Source: an uncultured Lachnospiraceae bacterium | GTDB lineage: Bacteria; Bacillota; Clostridia; Lachnospirales; Lachnospiraceae | DNA length: 63,875 nucleotides | Reading direction: 5' to 3' | NCBI GenBank assembly: GCA_910585295.1 | Contig: CAJUDE010000032.1 | Span: 1-63,875 of the forward strand | Part shown: positions 1 through 7,599 of the stretch, piece after piece | How the letters are laid out: each line of letters begins with the position of its first letter | Numbering within the stretch: the first letter of the stretch is position 1 | The notes under the pieces: generated by a model | Databases searched by the model: none | What the model was told of the DNA's origin: nothing | What the model saw: only the letters and a program-made list of their open reading frames with translations | Program-made: the position numbers and the translations under genes

Positions 1-13
1 AAGGTTATTCCGA

Positions 14-180
14 TTGTTCCCTGCTATAAGAATTTCTAAGTGTTCTGGGCTTCTTATTGGAAATTGACGCAACCGGCTTATATTCGCCCTCCATGGCTCA
101 GCATAAGCCTTCCCCAAACATCGTGTTTGGGAATTGCTGAGAGCCGTCAGGACACTAAGAAATATCTAATAGCGGAACAA
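14..180. other. Long imperfect hairpin; candidate structured RNA or MITE-like element
   Basis: The stretch folds on itself. An outer arm at 14-47 pairs with 148-180 with a few mismatches and single-base bulges. An inner arm at 95-103 (GGCTCAGCA) pairs with 135-145. The tip is a perfect 8-bp stem at 113-120 and 124-131 with a 3-nt loop. One strand carries a bulge of about 47 nt (48-94) with almost nothing opposite. No open reading frame of note covers it. A long rod with an internal bulge is compatible with a 6S-like RNA, but it could equally be a miniature inverted-repeat element. The transcribed strand cannot be told. Confidence 0.5.
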
Positions 181-253
181 GTCACAATCCCTTCTGCATA
201 ATTGTGCAAATTGCCAGTTTAAATTTTTTATCCCATCTTTTGACACCCTAATC

Positions 254-286
254 TTTATAGGAAATTCCTTCGGGTTCTCCTATAAA
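254..286. repeat. Short palindromic repeat, family P33, copy 1
   Basis: Perfect 9-bp arms (TTTATAGGA and TCCTATAAA) enclose a C-rich loop. The same 33-bp sequence recurs at 7540-7572 with 3 mismatches. A fragment of the left arm is also seen at 33928-33942. It lies just past the stop codon of the minus-strand gene at 290-778 and could act as its transcription terminator. Confidence 0.7.
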
Positions 287-289
287 AAT

Positions 290-778
290 TTAATATCCAT
301 AGGGGTCGCGATGGCTGCAGATTGCCGATTCCTGTTGGTTGTTTGAGCCTTTATGCCACAATCCGTCTGGGCGCTTACCTTCGCGGCAGCCGTCAAATAC
401 CTGTGTAAACGCGGCTGCTTGGCGGCTGCCCGCAGAAAGAAAGCCATCCAGCTCCCCGTGGTCAAAAAATATAATTTCTTCTATTTTCTCTTGGTCACGG
501 ACTGGAAGGAATATCGTAAGCTTTGTTCGGCGGTTCCCACATTGAGGGCATCGGTAAGCATGGCAGCCGCAGGCATACGTCCCTGAGGGTATTTCAGCTT
601 TTTTTGCCACAGGCGCCAGATGGTTTTGATAGTATTCAGGGCTTTCATGGGAAATGTAATGCCCGACCATCATATCAGGCAGGGCATACAGTTGTTTGTG
701 CAGCACATCCATCTCACTTTGGCAGAGGTTACACCAGTCTTCGTGGAACATAGCGCGCATTTTCCGAAATAACCCCAT
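290..778 (-). CDS. Hypothetical protein with cysteine-pair motifs
   Basis: A 162-residue protein that I do not recognise. The start at 778 is chosen because AGGAGG lies 11 nt upstream inside the preceding gene; a longer reading frame from 817 would overlap that gene. It carries CxxC near the N-terminus (CNLC) and a later cluster reading C-G-C then CPQCG, which together could bind zinc like a zinc ribbon. The C-terminal third is rich in charged and Gln/Gly residues. It follows the gene at 780-1367 with one base between them, so the two are translationally linked, and the gene at 1401-2060 lies further upstream in the same direction. A cytosolic metal-binding role is possible but is inference only. 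Confidence 0.6.
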   Translation of the reverse strand: MGLFRKMRAMFHEDWCNLCQSEMDVLHKQLYALPDMMVGHYISHESPEYYQNHLAPVAKKAEIPSGTYACGCHAYRCPQCGNRRTKLTIFLPVRDQEKIEEIIFFDHGELDGFLSAGSRQAAAFTQVFDGCREGKRPDGLWHKGSNNQQESAICSHRDPYGY

Positions 779-779
779 A

Positions 780-1367
780 TCAGGAAGCCCTCCTTTTCGC
801 TTCTTCCAATACCCCAACCATTAAGTCGGCTTTGGAAATCCCGGTCAGGATGTAGTCGCTGTCCATACGCCACCGTTTATTGGAAGTAAACGTATTGACC
901 CGGATTCGGATACCATCTACAGTAAACAGGAAGCTGACGCGGCTGCTGCCAGCTAAAAAGCCAGCCCCGGTTTTCCCATCGTCTGTCCAGATTTTCTCTA
1001 TCCGGCTGGCTGGGAGGACATAACTCTGGAATGGGTTCCAGAAAAACAAAATGGCAAGCTTCCCATGTTCGATATCTACAATTACCGTGCAGATATCGCT
1101 GTCAAAGGTATGGTTAGGGATAAAGCCGCTTTGCTCCAGTTCCCGCATTAGTTTTTTCCGTTTCCCTTTAAACAGCAGCTTGCCGCCCCAAACCCACCAT
1201 AGGATAGAAAGGGTGGGCGGCACAAGGAACAGCGCTACCGCCCCTAACCCGCCATCATGGAAAAATGTGTAGCCAAGCCAGAAGCAGAGGGCAGTGCATA
1301 ACAGGGGTATCCCGATGTAGGATATCAGGTACATCGCATTAATTTTCTTAACAGGTTCATTGTTCAT
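780..1367 (-). CDS. Hypothetical membrane protein, two N-terminal TM helices
   Basis: A 195-residue protein. Two hydrophobic segments (about residues 12-32 and 40-60) are followed by a basic stretch (KGKRKK) and a soluble domain of about 130 residues with alternating hydrophobic strands, ending in a basic tail. This gives a membrane anchor with a cytosolic domain, which may be PH-like in fold, but I cannot assign a family. GGAGG sits 7-8 nt before the ATG. The gene is the middle member of a three-gene minus-strand group (290-2060). No enzymatic motif was seen. Confidence 0.65.
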   Translation of the reverse strand: MNNEPVKKINAMYLISYIGIPLLCTALCFWLGYTFFHDGGLGAVALFLVPPTLSILWWVWGGKLLFKGKRKKLMRELEQSGFIPNHTFDSDICTVIVDIEHGKLAILFFWNPFQSYVLPASRIEKIWTDDGKTGAGFLAGSSRVSFLFTVDGIRIRVNTFTSNKRWRMDSDYILTGISKADLMVGVLEEAKRRAS

Positions 1368-1400
1368 AACTTTTCCTCCAGTCTCTTTTGTGACATATCG

Positions 1401-2060
1401 TTATTTCCATTCAGAAGCTTGTTTTTTTCGGCTTAGGAAAGGGGGGAAGACCCCCAGTTTTGCGCCAATGGCATGGAAAATTGGGAAGCAGATGATAACA
1501 GTAAGCGCCCGGGTTAATAATACGGCGGGCGCGGCATAATCATCTTGGCTGACAGCGCCGCCATTGCCCATCATGTCAATATAAAAATCTTTGCGGCTTA
1601 GGGGTTCTTTGTATTCGATCTGGCTGATGAAATTTTTATCAGAACCCAGGCCTTCCCATACAATGCGCCCTACGGGCAAAATAGCTTCCCCAGTGTAGGC
1701 TTCCCCGGTTGTCTGGACGTTTTCCATATTGATGGCGGCGGCAACCAGCTCGCCAGAGGGCAAGGTAAGGGCGTACAGATATTGGCTTCCATAATACCCT
1801 GCGCCTCGGTTGCGGTATTCTATGCCAGGCGAAGTTACCGTAAATGTATCATGGCTAAGCAAATCTTCTACGGAGTTGGCATGGAACACCCCATTTACTG
1901 CCTTGCCCCCAATTTCCCCATCAGGCGCCGTGTGTTTTTGCACATAGCCCTCATAGCCTTGCGATAGGATACGTTGAGCGATGTGCGCCGTAAAAATACT
2001 GACAAAAAGGGAAAAGAGCAGGCATAGCCAGATGTCAAAACGCAAATAATGGTAACGCAT
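1401..2060 (-). CDS. Hypothetical protein with TM segments at both ends
   Basis: A 219-residue protein not recognised. A hydrophobic segment near the N-terminus (residues 8-30) and a second near the C-terminus (about residues 183-205) flank a domain of about 150 residues that is probably extracellular, rich in Gly, Tyr and Thr. It begins with a strong site (AGGAGGTGA) 7 nt before the ATG. It is first in the group 2060 to 290. Directly upstream of its ribosome-binding site lie two tandem copies of a 70-bp repeat, then a divergent promoter region shared with the Crp/Fnr gene. Function unknown. Confidence 0.65.
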   Translation of the reverse strand: MRYHYLRFDIWLCLLFSLFVSIFTAHIAQRILSQGYEGYVQKHTAPDGEIGGKAVNGVFHANSVEDLLSHDTFTVTSPGIEYRNRGAGYYGSQYLYALTLPSGELVAAAINMENVQTTGEAYTGEAILPVGRIVWEGLGSDKNFISQIEYKEPLSRKDFYIDMMGNGGAVSQDDYAAPAVLLTRALTVIICFPIFHAIGAKLGVFPPFLSRKKQASEWK

Positions 2061-2074
2061 GGAAAATCACCTCC

Positions 2075-2213
2075 TGAATGATGACGCCATATCGCTGTGC
2101 GATAAAAATGGCAGGTAATGCGCACTTTGGCGCGTATCATGCTTGAATGATGACGCCATATTGCTGTGCGGTAAAAAATGGCAGGCAATGCGCACTTTGG
2201 CACATATCATGCC
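2075..2213. repeat. Tandem pair of a ~70-bp dispersed repeat (family R70, locus A)
   Basis: Unit 1 (2075-2143, 69 bp) and unit 2 (2144-2213, 70 bp) differ at only about 8 positions. Each begins TGAATGATGACGCCATAT and contains GCTGTGCG and AATGCGCACTTTGG. A diverged tandem pair of the same family lies at 28519-28659. Locus A starts 15 bp upstream of the minus-strand gene at 1401-2060, so it would form most of that gene's 5' untranslated region. Confidence 0.85.
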
Positions 2214-2220
2214 TGTTGAC

Positions 2221-2249
2221 ATAATAACATATTGTTTTCATTCAGTCCA
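2221..2249 (-). promoter_or_regulatory. Putative promoter for the 290-2060 minus-strand genes
   Basis: Read on the minus strand, TGGACT (2249-2244) and TATTAT (2226-2221) are 17 bp apart. The -10 matches well and the -35 moderately. Transcription would run through both R70 units before reaching the gene at 2060. Confidence 0.4.
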
Positions 2250-2315
2250 GATTTGTATAGATAAACAAATATTTAGGGGAAAAAGTGAAAAAAAGAGTAA
2301 AAATGCATTAGGGAG

Positions 2316-2327
2316 GGACAACTGTCC
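2316..2327. promoter_or_regulatory. 12-bp perfect palindrome abutting the regulator's -35 box
   Basis: GGACAACTGTCC is a perfect inverted repeat ending one base before the putative -35 hexamer of the Crp/Fnr-type gene. Its size and position fit an operator for a dimeric helix-turn-helix protein, possibly autoregulation. It does not match the E. coli CRP half-site. Confidence 0.4.
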
Positions 2328-2356
2328 TTGAATCAGATGTGCATAAGGGATATTAT
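2328..2356 (+). promoter_or_regulatory. Putative promoter of the nucleoside operon
   Basis: TTGAAT (2328-2333), 17 bp, TATTAT (2351-2356). It sits about 65 bp ahead of the Crp/Fnr-type ATG. No other promoter-like site appears between this gene and cdd, so one transcript probably covers 2422-7479. Confidence 0.5.
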
Positions 2357-2421
2357 TATAGTAACAAAAGCGAAAGCAGTTGCCATAATGATGAAAAGCA
2401 GCATAGTGTCAGGAGAAACGT

Positions 2422-3153
2422 ATGGAAAATAATTACTTAGAAAAAGCATTGCCGTTTTTAAAACATATTGATACAGGAAGGCGGGAACAATTCCAGGCAT
2501 ATTTCAGGAATGCGCCCCTTTGGGTATTAGAAAATTTCACCATAGAGACAATTAAGAAAGGTACGGCTCTCATACGGGAAGGGGAACCGGTGGAGCATGT
2601 TTATTTTATTGGCGACGGAATAATCAAGGCAACAGATTACCGAATTTATGGAATATCCTTTGATTTTATGCTTTTTACGAAAGTTTATGCATATGGCGGC
2701 ATGGAAATCATCATGGACATAGAGAAATTCAGGACCTCGCTGCAAACTGTGACAGACTGCATTGTGGTAAAGATCCCCAAAGCCCAATTCAGCAAATGGA
2801 TGGAAACAGATATTCAGTCTTTAAGGCATGAGTCAAAGCTGATGGGGGAGTACCTTTTGGAACAGGCGCGGAATGTCAGGGCGTTTTTATTCCTGCAAGG
2901 TTCTGACCGGCTGGCAATGCTGTTAATTAATAGATATGAAAAGTATGCGCAAAGCGGGACTATGAAGCTGAAAAATGACCGGCAGGAATTATCGGATTTT
3001 ACTGGGCTAAGCGAAAAGACGATTACCAGGTCTGTGAAAAAATTAAAAGAAGATGGTTTAATTTCAAGGGAGGGCAATGATATTGTAATCAGCAAAGAGC
3101 AATATGCCCGCCTGAAAGAAAATTTGACAGAAGTCCTTTTTGACGATGAGTAA
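2422..3153 (+). CDS. Crp/Fnr-family transcriptional regulator
   Basis: A 243-residue protein. Residues about 35-125 form a cyclic-nucleotide-binding-like beta roll (phrases such as GTALIREGEPVEHVYFIGDG). Residues about 170-235 form a winged helix with the recognition region FTGLSEKTITRSVKKLKEDG, typical of the Crp/Fnr HTH. There is no N-terminal cysteine cluster, so it is not an Fe-S oxygen sensor like FNR. It is the first gene of the nucleoside catabolic operon, 33 bp ahead of udp, which suggests that it is a local regulator of that operon; the ligand could be a nucleoside or sugar phosphate, but this is inference. AGGAG precedes the ATG. Confidence 0.9.
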   Translation: MENNYLEKALPFLKHIDTGRREQFQAYFRNAPLWVLENFTIETIKKGTALIREGEPVEHVYFIGDGIIKATDYRIYGISFDFMLFTKVYAYGGMEIIMDIEKFRTSLQTVTDCIVVKIPKAQFSKWMETDIQSLRHESKLMGEYLLEQARNVRAFLFLQGSDRLAMLLINRYEKYAQSGTMKLKNDRQELSDFTGLSEKTITRSVKKLKEDGLISREGNDIVISKEQYARLKENLTEVLFDDE

Positions 3154-3186
3154 CCAATATTAAAATAAATACAAGGAGGAAAAATC

Positions 3187-3966
3187 ATGCAAAATTATTC
3201 AGGGGAAGAAGGGTTACAGTACCACTTACAAATCAGGAGAGGGGATGTTGGGCGTTATGTGATTTTGCCAGGAGACCCCAAAAGATGCGCAAAAATCGCA
3301 AAGCATTTTGACGATGCAAAATTAGTGGCGGACAGCAGGGAGTATATCACTTACACCGGGTATTTGGATGGGGAAAAAGTCAGCGTCACCTCAACTGGGA
3401 TTGGCGGGCCTTCTGCTTCAATCGCCATAGAGGAGCTTACCCTTAGCGGGGCCGACACCTTTATTCGCGTGGGGACATGCGGCGGGATTGAGCTAGATGT
3501 AAAAGGCGGGGATATTGTGGTTGCCACAGGCGCGGTCCGTATGGAAGGGACCAGCCGTGAATATGCGCCGATTGAGTACCCGGCGGTGGCAGATTTTGAG
3601 GTGGCGAACGCATTGGTGCAGTCCTGCAAAGACTTGGGGCTTACCCACCATGTGGGCGTGGTGCAGTGCAAGGATGCATTTTATGGGCAGCATGAGCCAG
3701 AACGGATGCCAGTAAGCTATGAATTGTTAAACAAATGGGAAGCATGGAAACGTATGGGGTGCAAGGCATCTGAAATGGAATCCGCGGCGTTGTTTATCGC
3801 AGCAAGCCATTTAAGGGTTCGGTGCGGCTCCAATTTCCTGGTAGTAGGGAACCAGGAAAGGAATGCGTTGGGCATGGATAACCCTATGGTGCATGACACA
3901 GAGGCGGCAATTAAAGTTGCAGTGGGGGCTATACGGAAATTGATCCAGGCAGACAAGGAAAAATAA
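3187..3966 (+). CDS. udp: Uridine phosphorylase
   Basis: A 259-residue cytosolic enzyme that splits uridine (and often deoxyuridine) with phosphate into uracil and (deoxy)ribose 1-phosphate. The family signature is clear: LPGDPKRC near residue 29, the glycine-rich GIGGPSASIAIEEL, RVGTCGGI, and the purine/uridine phosphorylase segment with SEMESAALF. Its length matches bacterial Udp (about 253-260). AAGGAGG lies 7 nt before the ATG. It is followed 19 bp later by the nucleoside permease and then deoB and deoC, which consume its pentose 1-phosphate product. Substrate specificity within the PNP/UDP family is inferred from sequence and context. Confidence 0.92.
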   Translation: MQNYSGEEGLQYHLQIRRGDVGRYVILPGDPKRCAKIAKHFDDAKLVADSREYITYTGYLDGEKVSVTSTGIGGPSASIAIEELTLSGADTFIRVGTCGGIELDVKGGDIVVATGAVRMEGTSREYAPIEYPAVADFEVANALVQSCKDLGLTHHVGVVQCKDAFYGQHEPERMPVSYELLNKWEAWKRMGCKASEMESAALFIAASHLRVRCGSNFLVVGNQERNALGMDNPMVHDTEAAIKVAVGAIRKLIQADKEK

Positions 3967-3985
3967 TTTACAGGAGGGCGCATAA

Positions 3986-5182
3986 GTGAAACTTGTACTA
4001 AGCTTAATCGGCATAGTTGTAATTTTAGGGCTTCTTTGGCTGCTGTCCTGGGACCGTAAAAGGATTGACTGGAAACTGGTGGCGAAAGCAGTGGCTGCCC
4101 AGATAATACTTGCGATTATTATTGTCAAAGTCCCAATTGGGCAGAAGCTTGTCACAATCGTGTCTGATGGGGTAACGTCGGTGGTAAATTGCGGCAAGGA
4201 TGGGCTTTCCTTTGTATTTGGCGACCTTTCAGACAGCTCTAAGCTCAGCGTTTTTATGGTACAGTCATTAGGGGGCATTATCTTTGTCTCCGCATTGGTG
4301 AATTTGCTGTATTACCTTGGGGTAATTGGTTTTGTGGTGAAATGGCTTGGCAAGGCAGTGGGCAAATTGATGGGGACGACAGAAGTGGAGAGCTTTGTGG
4401 CAGTGGCAAATATGTTCCTGGGGCAGACCAGCAGCCCAGTTCTGGTCAGTAAGTATATCGGGAATTTGACAGACAGTGAGATCTTTGTTATTTTAGTCTC
4501 AGGGATGGGGAGCATGGAAGTATCGATTTTAGCTGGATACCATGCCTGCGGGATCCCTATGGAATATCTGTTAATTGCAAGTGTGCTGGTTCCAGTTGGG
4601 AGCATTTTGGTTTCCAAAATGATATTGCCCCAGGGCGAGCAGGCAAAATCAATTTCAGATGTAAAAATGGACAATAAAGGGAATAATTCTAATGTCATTG
4701 ACGCCATTGCGGAAGGGGCTGCCACTGGAATGCAGATGGTGATTTCCATTGGTGCGTCGTTGGTGGCGATTATCGGCCTTGTTGCGTTAATTAATATGGT
4801 GTTGGGGATTGCCGGCATTAGCCTGGAGCAGATATTCTCCTACATATTCGCGCCATTTGGCTTCCTGCTGGGCCTGGATGGCAAGGACGCCCTGATGGAA
4901 GGGACCTTGTTAGGGCAGAAGATGATTATGAACGAGTTTGTGGCATTTGGGGACCTTGGGGAAGTTATCAATTCCCTGGATACCAGGACGGCAATGGTTG
5001 CATCCATTTCCCTTGCTGGCTTTGCGAATGTCTCCAGCCTGGGGATTTGCGTTTCTGGCATTGCGGTGCTTTGCCCTCAAAAGAAAAGCACGTTGTCCCG
5101 GCTGGTGGTCCGGGCAATGCTTGGCGGGATGCTGGTGAGCATCCTAAGCGCAACGATTGTAGGCATTGTAGCATTATTCTAA
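3986..5182 (+). CDS. nupC: NupC-family concentrative nucleoside transporter
   Basis: A 398-residue integral membrane protein of the CNT family, which imports nucleosides with Na+ or H+. Hydrophobic segments cover almost the whole length. Conserved CNT elements are visible: MVQSLGGIIFVSALVNLLYYLG, GQTSSPVLVSKY, the gate-like region ending MNEFVAFGDLG, and GFANVSSLGI. The start is GTG at 3986, with AGGAGG 8-9 nt upstream. It lies between udp and deoB, so it supplies the operon's substrates. The exact nucleosides and coupling ion cannot be read from the sequence. Confidence 0.93.
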   Translation: MKLVLSLIGIVVILGLLWLLSWDRKRIDWKLVAKAVAAQIILAIIIVKVPIGQKLVTIVSDGVTSVVNCGKDGLSFVFGDLSDSSKLSVFMVQSLGGIIFVSALVNLLYYLGVIGFVVKWLGKAVGKLMGTTEVESFVAVANMFLGQTSSPVLVSKYIGNLTDSEIFVILVSGMGSMEVSILAGYHACGIPMEYLLIASVLVPVGSILVSKMILPQGEQAKSISDVKMDNKGNNSNVIDAIAEGAATGMQMVISIGASLVAIIGLVALINMVLGIAGISLEQIFSYIFAPFGFLLGLDGKDALMEGTLLGQKMIMNEFVAFGDLGEVINSLDTRTAMVASISLAGFANVSSLGICVSGIAVLCPQKKSTLSRLVVRAMLGGMLVSILSATIVGIVALF

Positions 5183-5193
5183 GAGGTAGGAAA

Positions 5194-6390
5194 ATGAGAG
5201 AGCAGAACTATAACAGGATATTTACAATTGTCATTGATTCCCTGGGGGTAGGCGCGTTAGAAGACGCGGCTGCCTATGGGGATGCTGGGACAGACACCTT
5301 AGGGCATATTTCCCAGCATGTGGAAGAACTGAAAATACCCAACCTGCAGAAATTAGGCTTGGCAAATTTACATCCGTTAAAGCAGGTTTTGCCTGTGGAA
5401 CGGCCTATGGGCTATTATATGAAGCTGAATGAAGCAAGCACCGGGAAAGATACCATGACAGGGCATTGGGAGATGATGGGCCTCCATATTACAAAGCCGT
5501 TTCAGACCTTTACTGAAACCGGGTTTCCAAAAGAGCTGTTGGATGAACTGTCTGCAAGGACTGGCCGCACGATTATTGGGAATAAAAGCGCAAGCGGCAC
5601 GGAAATCTTAGATGAGCTTGCCGAAGAGGAAATTGCCACAGGGCATATGATTGTCTATACATCTGCAGATTCTGTTTTGCAGATTTGTGGAAATGAGGAG
5701 ACTTTTGGGTTAGAAGAGCTATACCGTTGCTGTGAAATTGCCAGGGAGCTTACCATGAAGGATGAGTGGAAAGTTGGGCGCGTGATTGCAAGGCCTTATG
5801 TTGGCAGGAAAAAAGGGGAATTTAAAAGAACCAGCAACCGCCACGACTATGCCTTAAAGCCTTATGGGAAAACTGCCCTGAATGCTTTGAAGGAGGCGGG
5901 GTATGACGTGGTGTCAGTAGGCAAGATCTATGATATTTTTGATGGGGAAGGGCTTACGGAATCTAATAAATCCAAGAGTTCGGTCCATGGCATGGAACAG
6001 ACAATTGAAATTGCCAAAAGGGATTTTAAAGGGCTTTGTTTTGTGAATTTGGTGGATTTTGACGCGTTATGGGGGCATCGCCGGGATGTGGGGGGCTATG
6101 CCAGGGAATTGGAAAAATTTGATGAAAAGCTTGGGCAATTGCTGCCGCTGCTTAAGGAAGATGATTTGCTGCTGATTACGGCTGACCATGGGAATGACCC
6201 GACCCACACAGGGACTGACCATACAAGGGAAAAGGTTCCATTCCTGGCATATTCCCCGTCTATGGAGGGATGTGGGAAACTAGAGGACAGCCAGGCGTTT
6301 GCCGTTATCGGAGCCACCATTGCAGAGAATTTTGGCGTTGCGATGCCGCAAGGGACAATTGGGGAATCAGTGCTTGAAAAATTAAAATAG
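5194..6390 (+). CDS. deoB: Phosphopentomutase
   Basis: A 398-residue metal-dependent enzyme of the alkaline-phosphatase superfamily that interconverts (deoxy)ribose 1-phosphate and 5-phosphate. It has the N-terminal metal site VIDSLGVGA, the TDTLGHI segment, the KDTMTGHWE motif and the C-terminal ITADHGNDPTHTGTDHTRE, which provides the Asp/His ligands. The length matches DeoB (about 390-400). An upstream in-frame extension from 5047 lies inside nupC and is rejected; the ATG at 5194 follows nupC by 11 bp and has a modest site (GTAGG). Its product feeds deoC. Confidence 0.95.
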   Translation: MREQNYNRIFTIVIDSLGVGALEDAAAYGDAGTDTLGHISQHVEELKIPNLQKLGLANLHPLKQVLPVERPMGYYMKLNEASTGKDTMTGHWEMMGLHITKPFQTFTETGFPKELLDELSARTGRTIIGNKSASGTEILDELAEEEIATGHMIVYTSADSVLQICGNEETFGLEELYRCCEIARELTMKDEWKVGRVIARPYVGRKKGEFKRTSNRHDYALKPYGKTALNALKEAGYDVVSVGKIYDIFDGEGLTESNKSKSSVHGMEQTIEIAKRDFKGLCFVNLVDFDALWGHRRDVGGYARELEKFDEKLGQLLPLLKEDDLLLITADHGNDPTHTGTDHTREKVPFLAYSPSMEGCGKLEDSQAFAVIGATIAENFGVAMPQGTIGESVLEKLK

Positions 6391-6416
6391 ATTCAGTAAT
6401 CAAGAAAGGGAAATTT

Positions 6417-7064
6417 ATGGGTAAAAAAGAAATATGGCAAGCGGTTGACCACACATTGCTTACACAGACTGCTACATGGGAGGAAATCCGCAAAGTACTT
6501 GACGAAGGGATGGAAAACAACGCTGCTTCTGCATGCATCCCAGCATCTTATGTGCAGCAGGCGGCAGAATATGTGGAAGGGAAGCTTCCAATCTGCACAG
6601 TGATTGGGTTCCCCAACGGCTACAGCACAACGGCAGTGAAAGTATTTGAGGCGAAGGATGCCGTGGCGAATGGGGCGGATGAGATTGACATGGTAATCAA
6701 TATTGGCTGGCTTAAAGATAAGAAGTACCAGGAATTGGAGGAGGAAATCCGCCAAATCCACCAGGCCTGTGATGGGAAAGTGTTAAAGGTTATTATAGAG
6801 GCGTGCCTGCTTACCAACGAAGAGAAGGTGGAAATTTGCAGGATTGTCACAAATGCAGGCGCAGAATATATCAAAACTTCCACTGGATTCTCTGTTTCAG
6901 GGGCTACATTTGAGGATGTAGAGCTTATGAAAGGGCATATTGGGGAAAATGTGAAAGTAAAGGCTGCCGGGGGCATTTCCTCACTGGAAGATGCAGAGAA
7001 ATTTATGCAGCTTGGCGCAGACAGGCTTGGAACAAGCAGAATGGTTAAAATTATGGAGGGTTAA
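6417..7064 (+). CDS. deoC: Deoxyribose-phosphate aldolase
   Basis: A 215-residue class I aldolase that cleaves 2-deoxyribose 5-phosphate to acetaldehyde and glyceraldehyde 3-phosphate. The Schiff-base lysine is in the KTSTGF motif (K153), and a second conserved lysine is in LKVIIE (K124). The C-terminal KAAGGI phosphate-binding loop is present. The length fits the short Firmicute DeoC form. A site AAGAAAGGG precedes the ATG, and the stop codon is one base before the cdd start, so the two are translationally coupled. Confidence 0.95.
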   Translation: MGKKEIWQAVDHTLLTQTATWEEIRKVLDEGMENNAASACIPASYVQQAAEYVEGKLPICTVIGFPNGYSTTAVKVFEAKDAVANGADEIDMVINIGWLKDKKYQELEEEIRQIHQACDGKVLKVIIEACLLTNEEKVEICRIVTNAGAEYIKTSTGFSVSGATFEDVELMKGHIGENVKVKAAGGISSLEDAEKFMQLGADRLGTSRMVKIMEG

Positions 7065-7065
7065 A

Positions 7066-7479
7066 ATGACGAATGAAGAATTAATCTTAGAAGCGAAAAA
7101 AGCAAGGGAGCATGCCTATGTCCCATATTCCCATTTTCAGGTAGGCGCCGCCCTTGTCACAAAAAGTGGGAAAATATACCATGGCTGCAATATTGAAAAC
7201 GCAGCGTATGCGCCGACAAACTGTGCGGAACGGACCGCTTTTTTCCGGGCAGTGTATGAAGGGGAACGGGAATTTGAGAAAATTGCAATTGTAGGGGGTG
7301 CAGAAGGCACCGATGCCGATGAATTGTGCGCCCCATGCGGCGTCTGCCGCCAGGTAATGATGGAATTCTGCAATCCGGAAACTTTCCAGATTATATTGGC
7401 AGATGGGAAAGGGAAATGCCTTCAGCGTTCCTTAAAAGAAATGCTTCCCTTTGGCTTTGGGCCAGAGGATTTGAAATAA
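7066..7479 (+). CDS. cdd: Cytidine deaminase
   Basis: A 137-residue homotetramer-type deaminase that converts cytidine and deoxycytidine to uridine and deoxyuridine, feeding udp. The zinc site is complete: C53-A-E55 in NCAERTA and PCGVC with C91 and C94. The substrate loop CNIENAAY is present. The reading frame is open further upstream inside deoC, but the ATG at 7066, one base after the deoC stop with GGAGGG just before it, fits the family length of about 130-140. It is the last gene of the operon, and a strong terminator follows 17 bp later. Confidence 0.95.
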   Translation: MTNEELILEAKKAREHAYVPYSHFQVGAALVTKSGKIYHGCNIENAAYAPTNCAERTAFFRAVYEGEREFEKIAIVGGAEGTDADELCAPCGVCRQVMMEFCNPETFQIILADGKGKCLQRSLKEMLPFGFGPEDLK

Positions 7480-7496
7480 GCAAAGGCTTTAAAAAG

Positions 7497-7542
7497 AGCT
7501 GTCACCCCAGTGGTTGAAAATCATGGGTGGACAGCTTTTTTT
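7497..7542 (+). terminator. Rho-independent terminator of the nucleoside operon
   Basis: Arms AGCTGTC-ACCC (7497-7507) and GGGTGGACAGCT (7525-7536) form an 11-bp stem with one bulge, followed by a run of seven Ts. It lies directly after cdd. Confidence 0.9.
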
Positions 7543-7572
7543 ATCGGAAACTCCTTCGGATTCTCCTATAAA
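7540..7572. repeat. Short palindromic repeat, family P33, copy 2
   Basis: It matches 254-286 at 30 of 33 positions; one arm base has changed (TTTATCGGA). It directly overlaps the T-run of the preceding terminator, so the element seems to have inserted at a terminator. Confidence 0.7.
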
Positions 7573-7599
7573 AGAAAAAGTAATTATCGCAGGGCCTGC

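Noticed and set aside
5047..5193. N-terminal extension of phosphopentomutase
   Set aside because: It overlaps the conserved end of nupC in another frame; DeoB begins at 5194.
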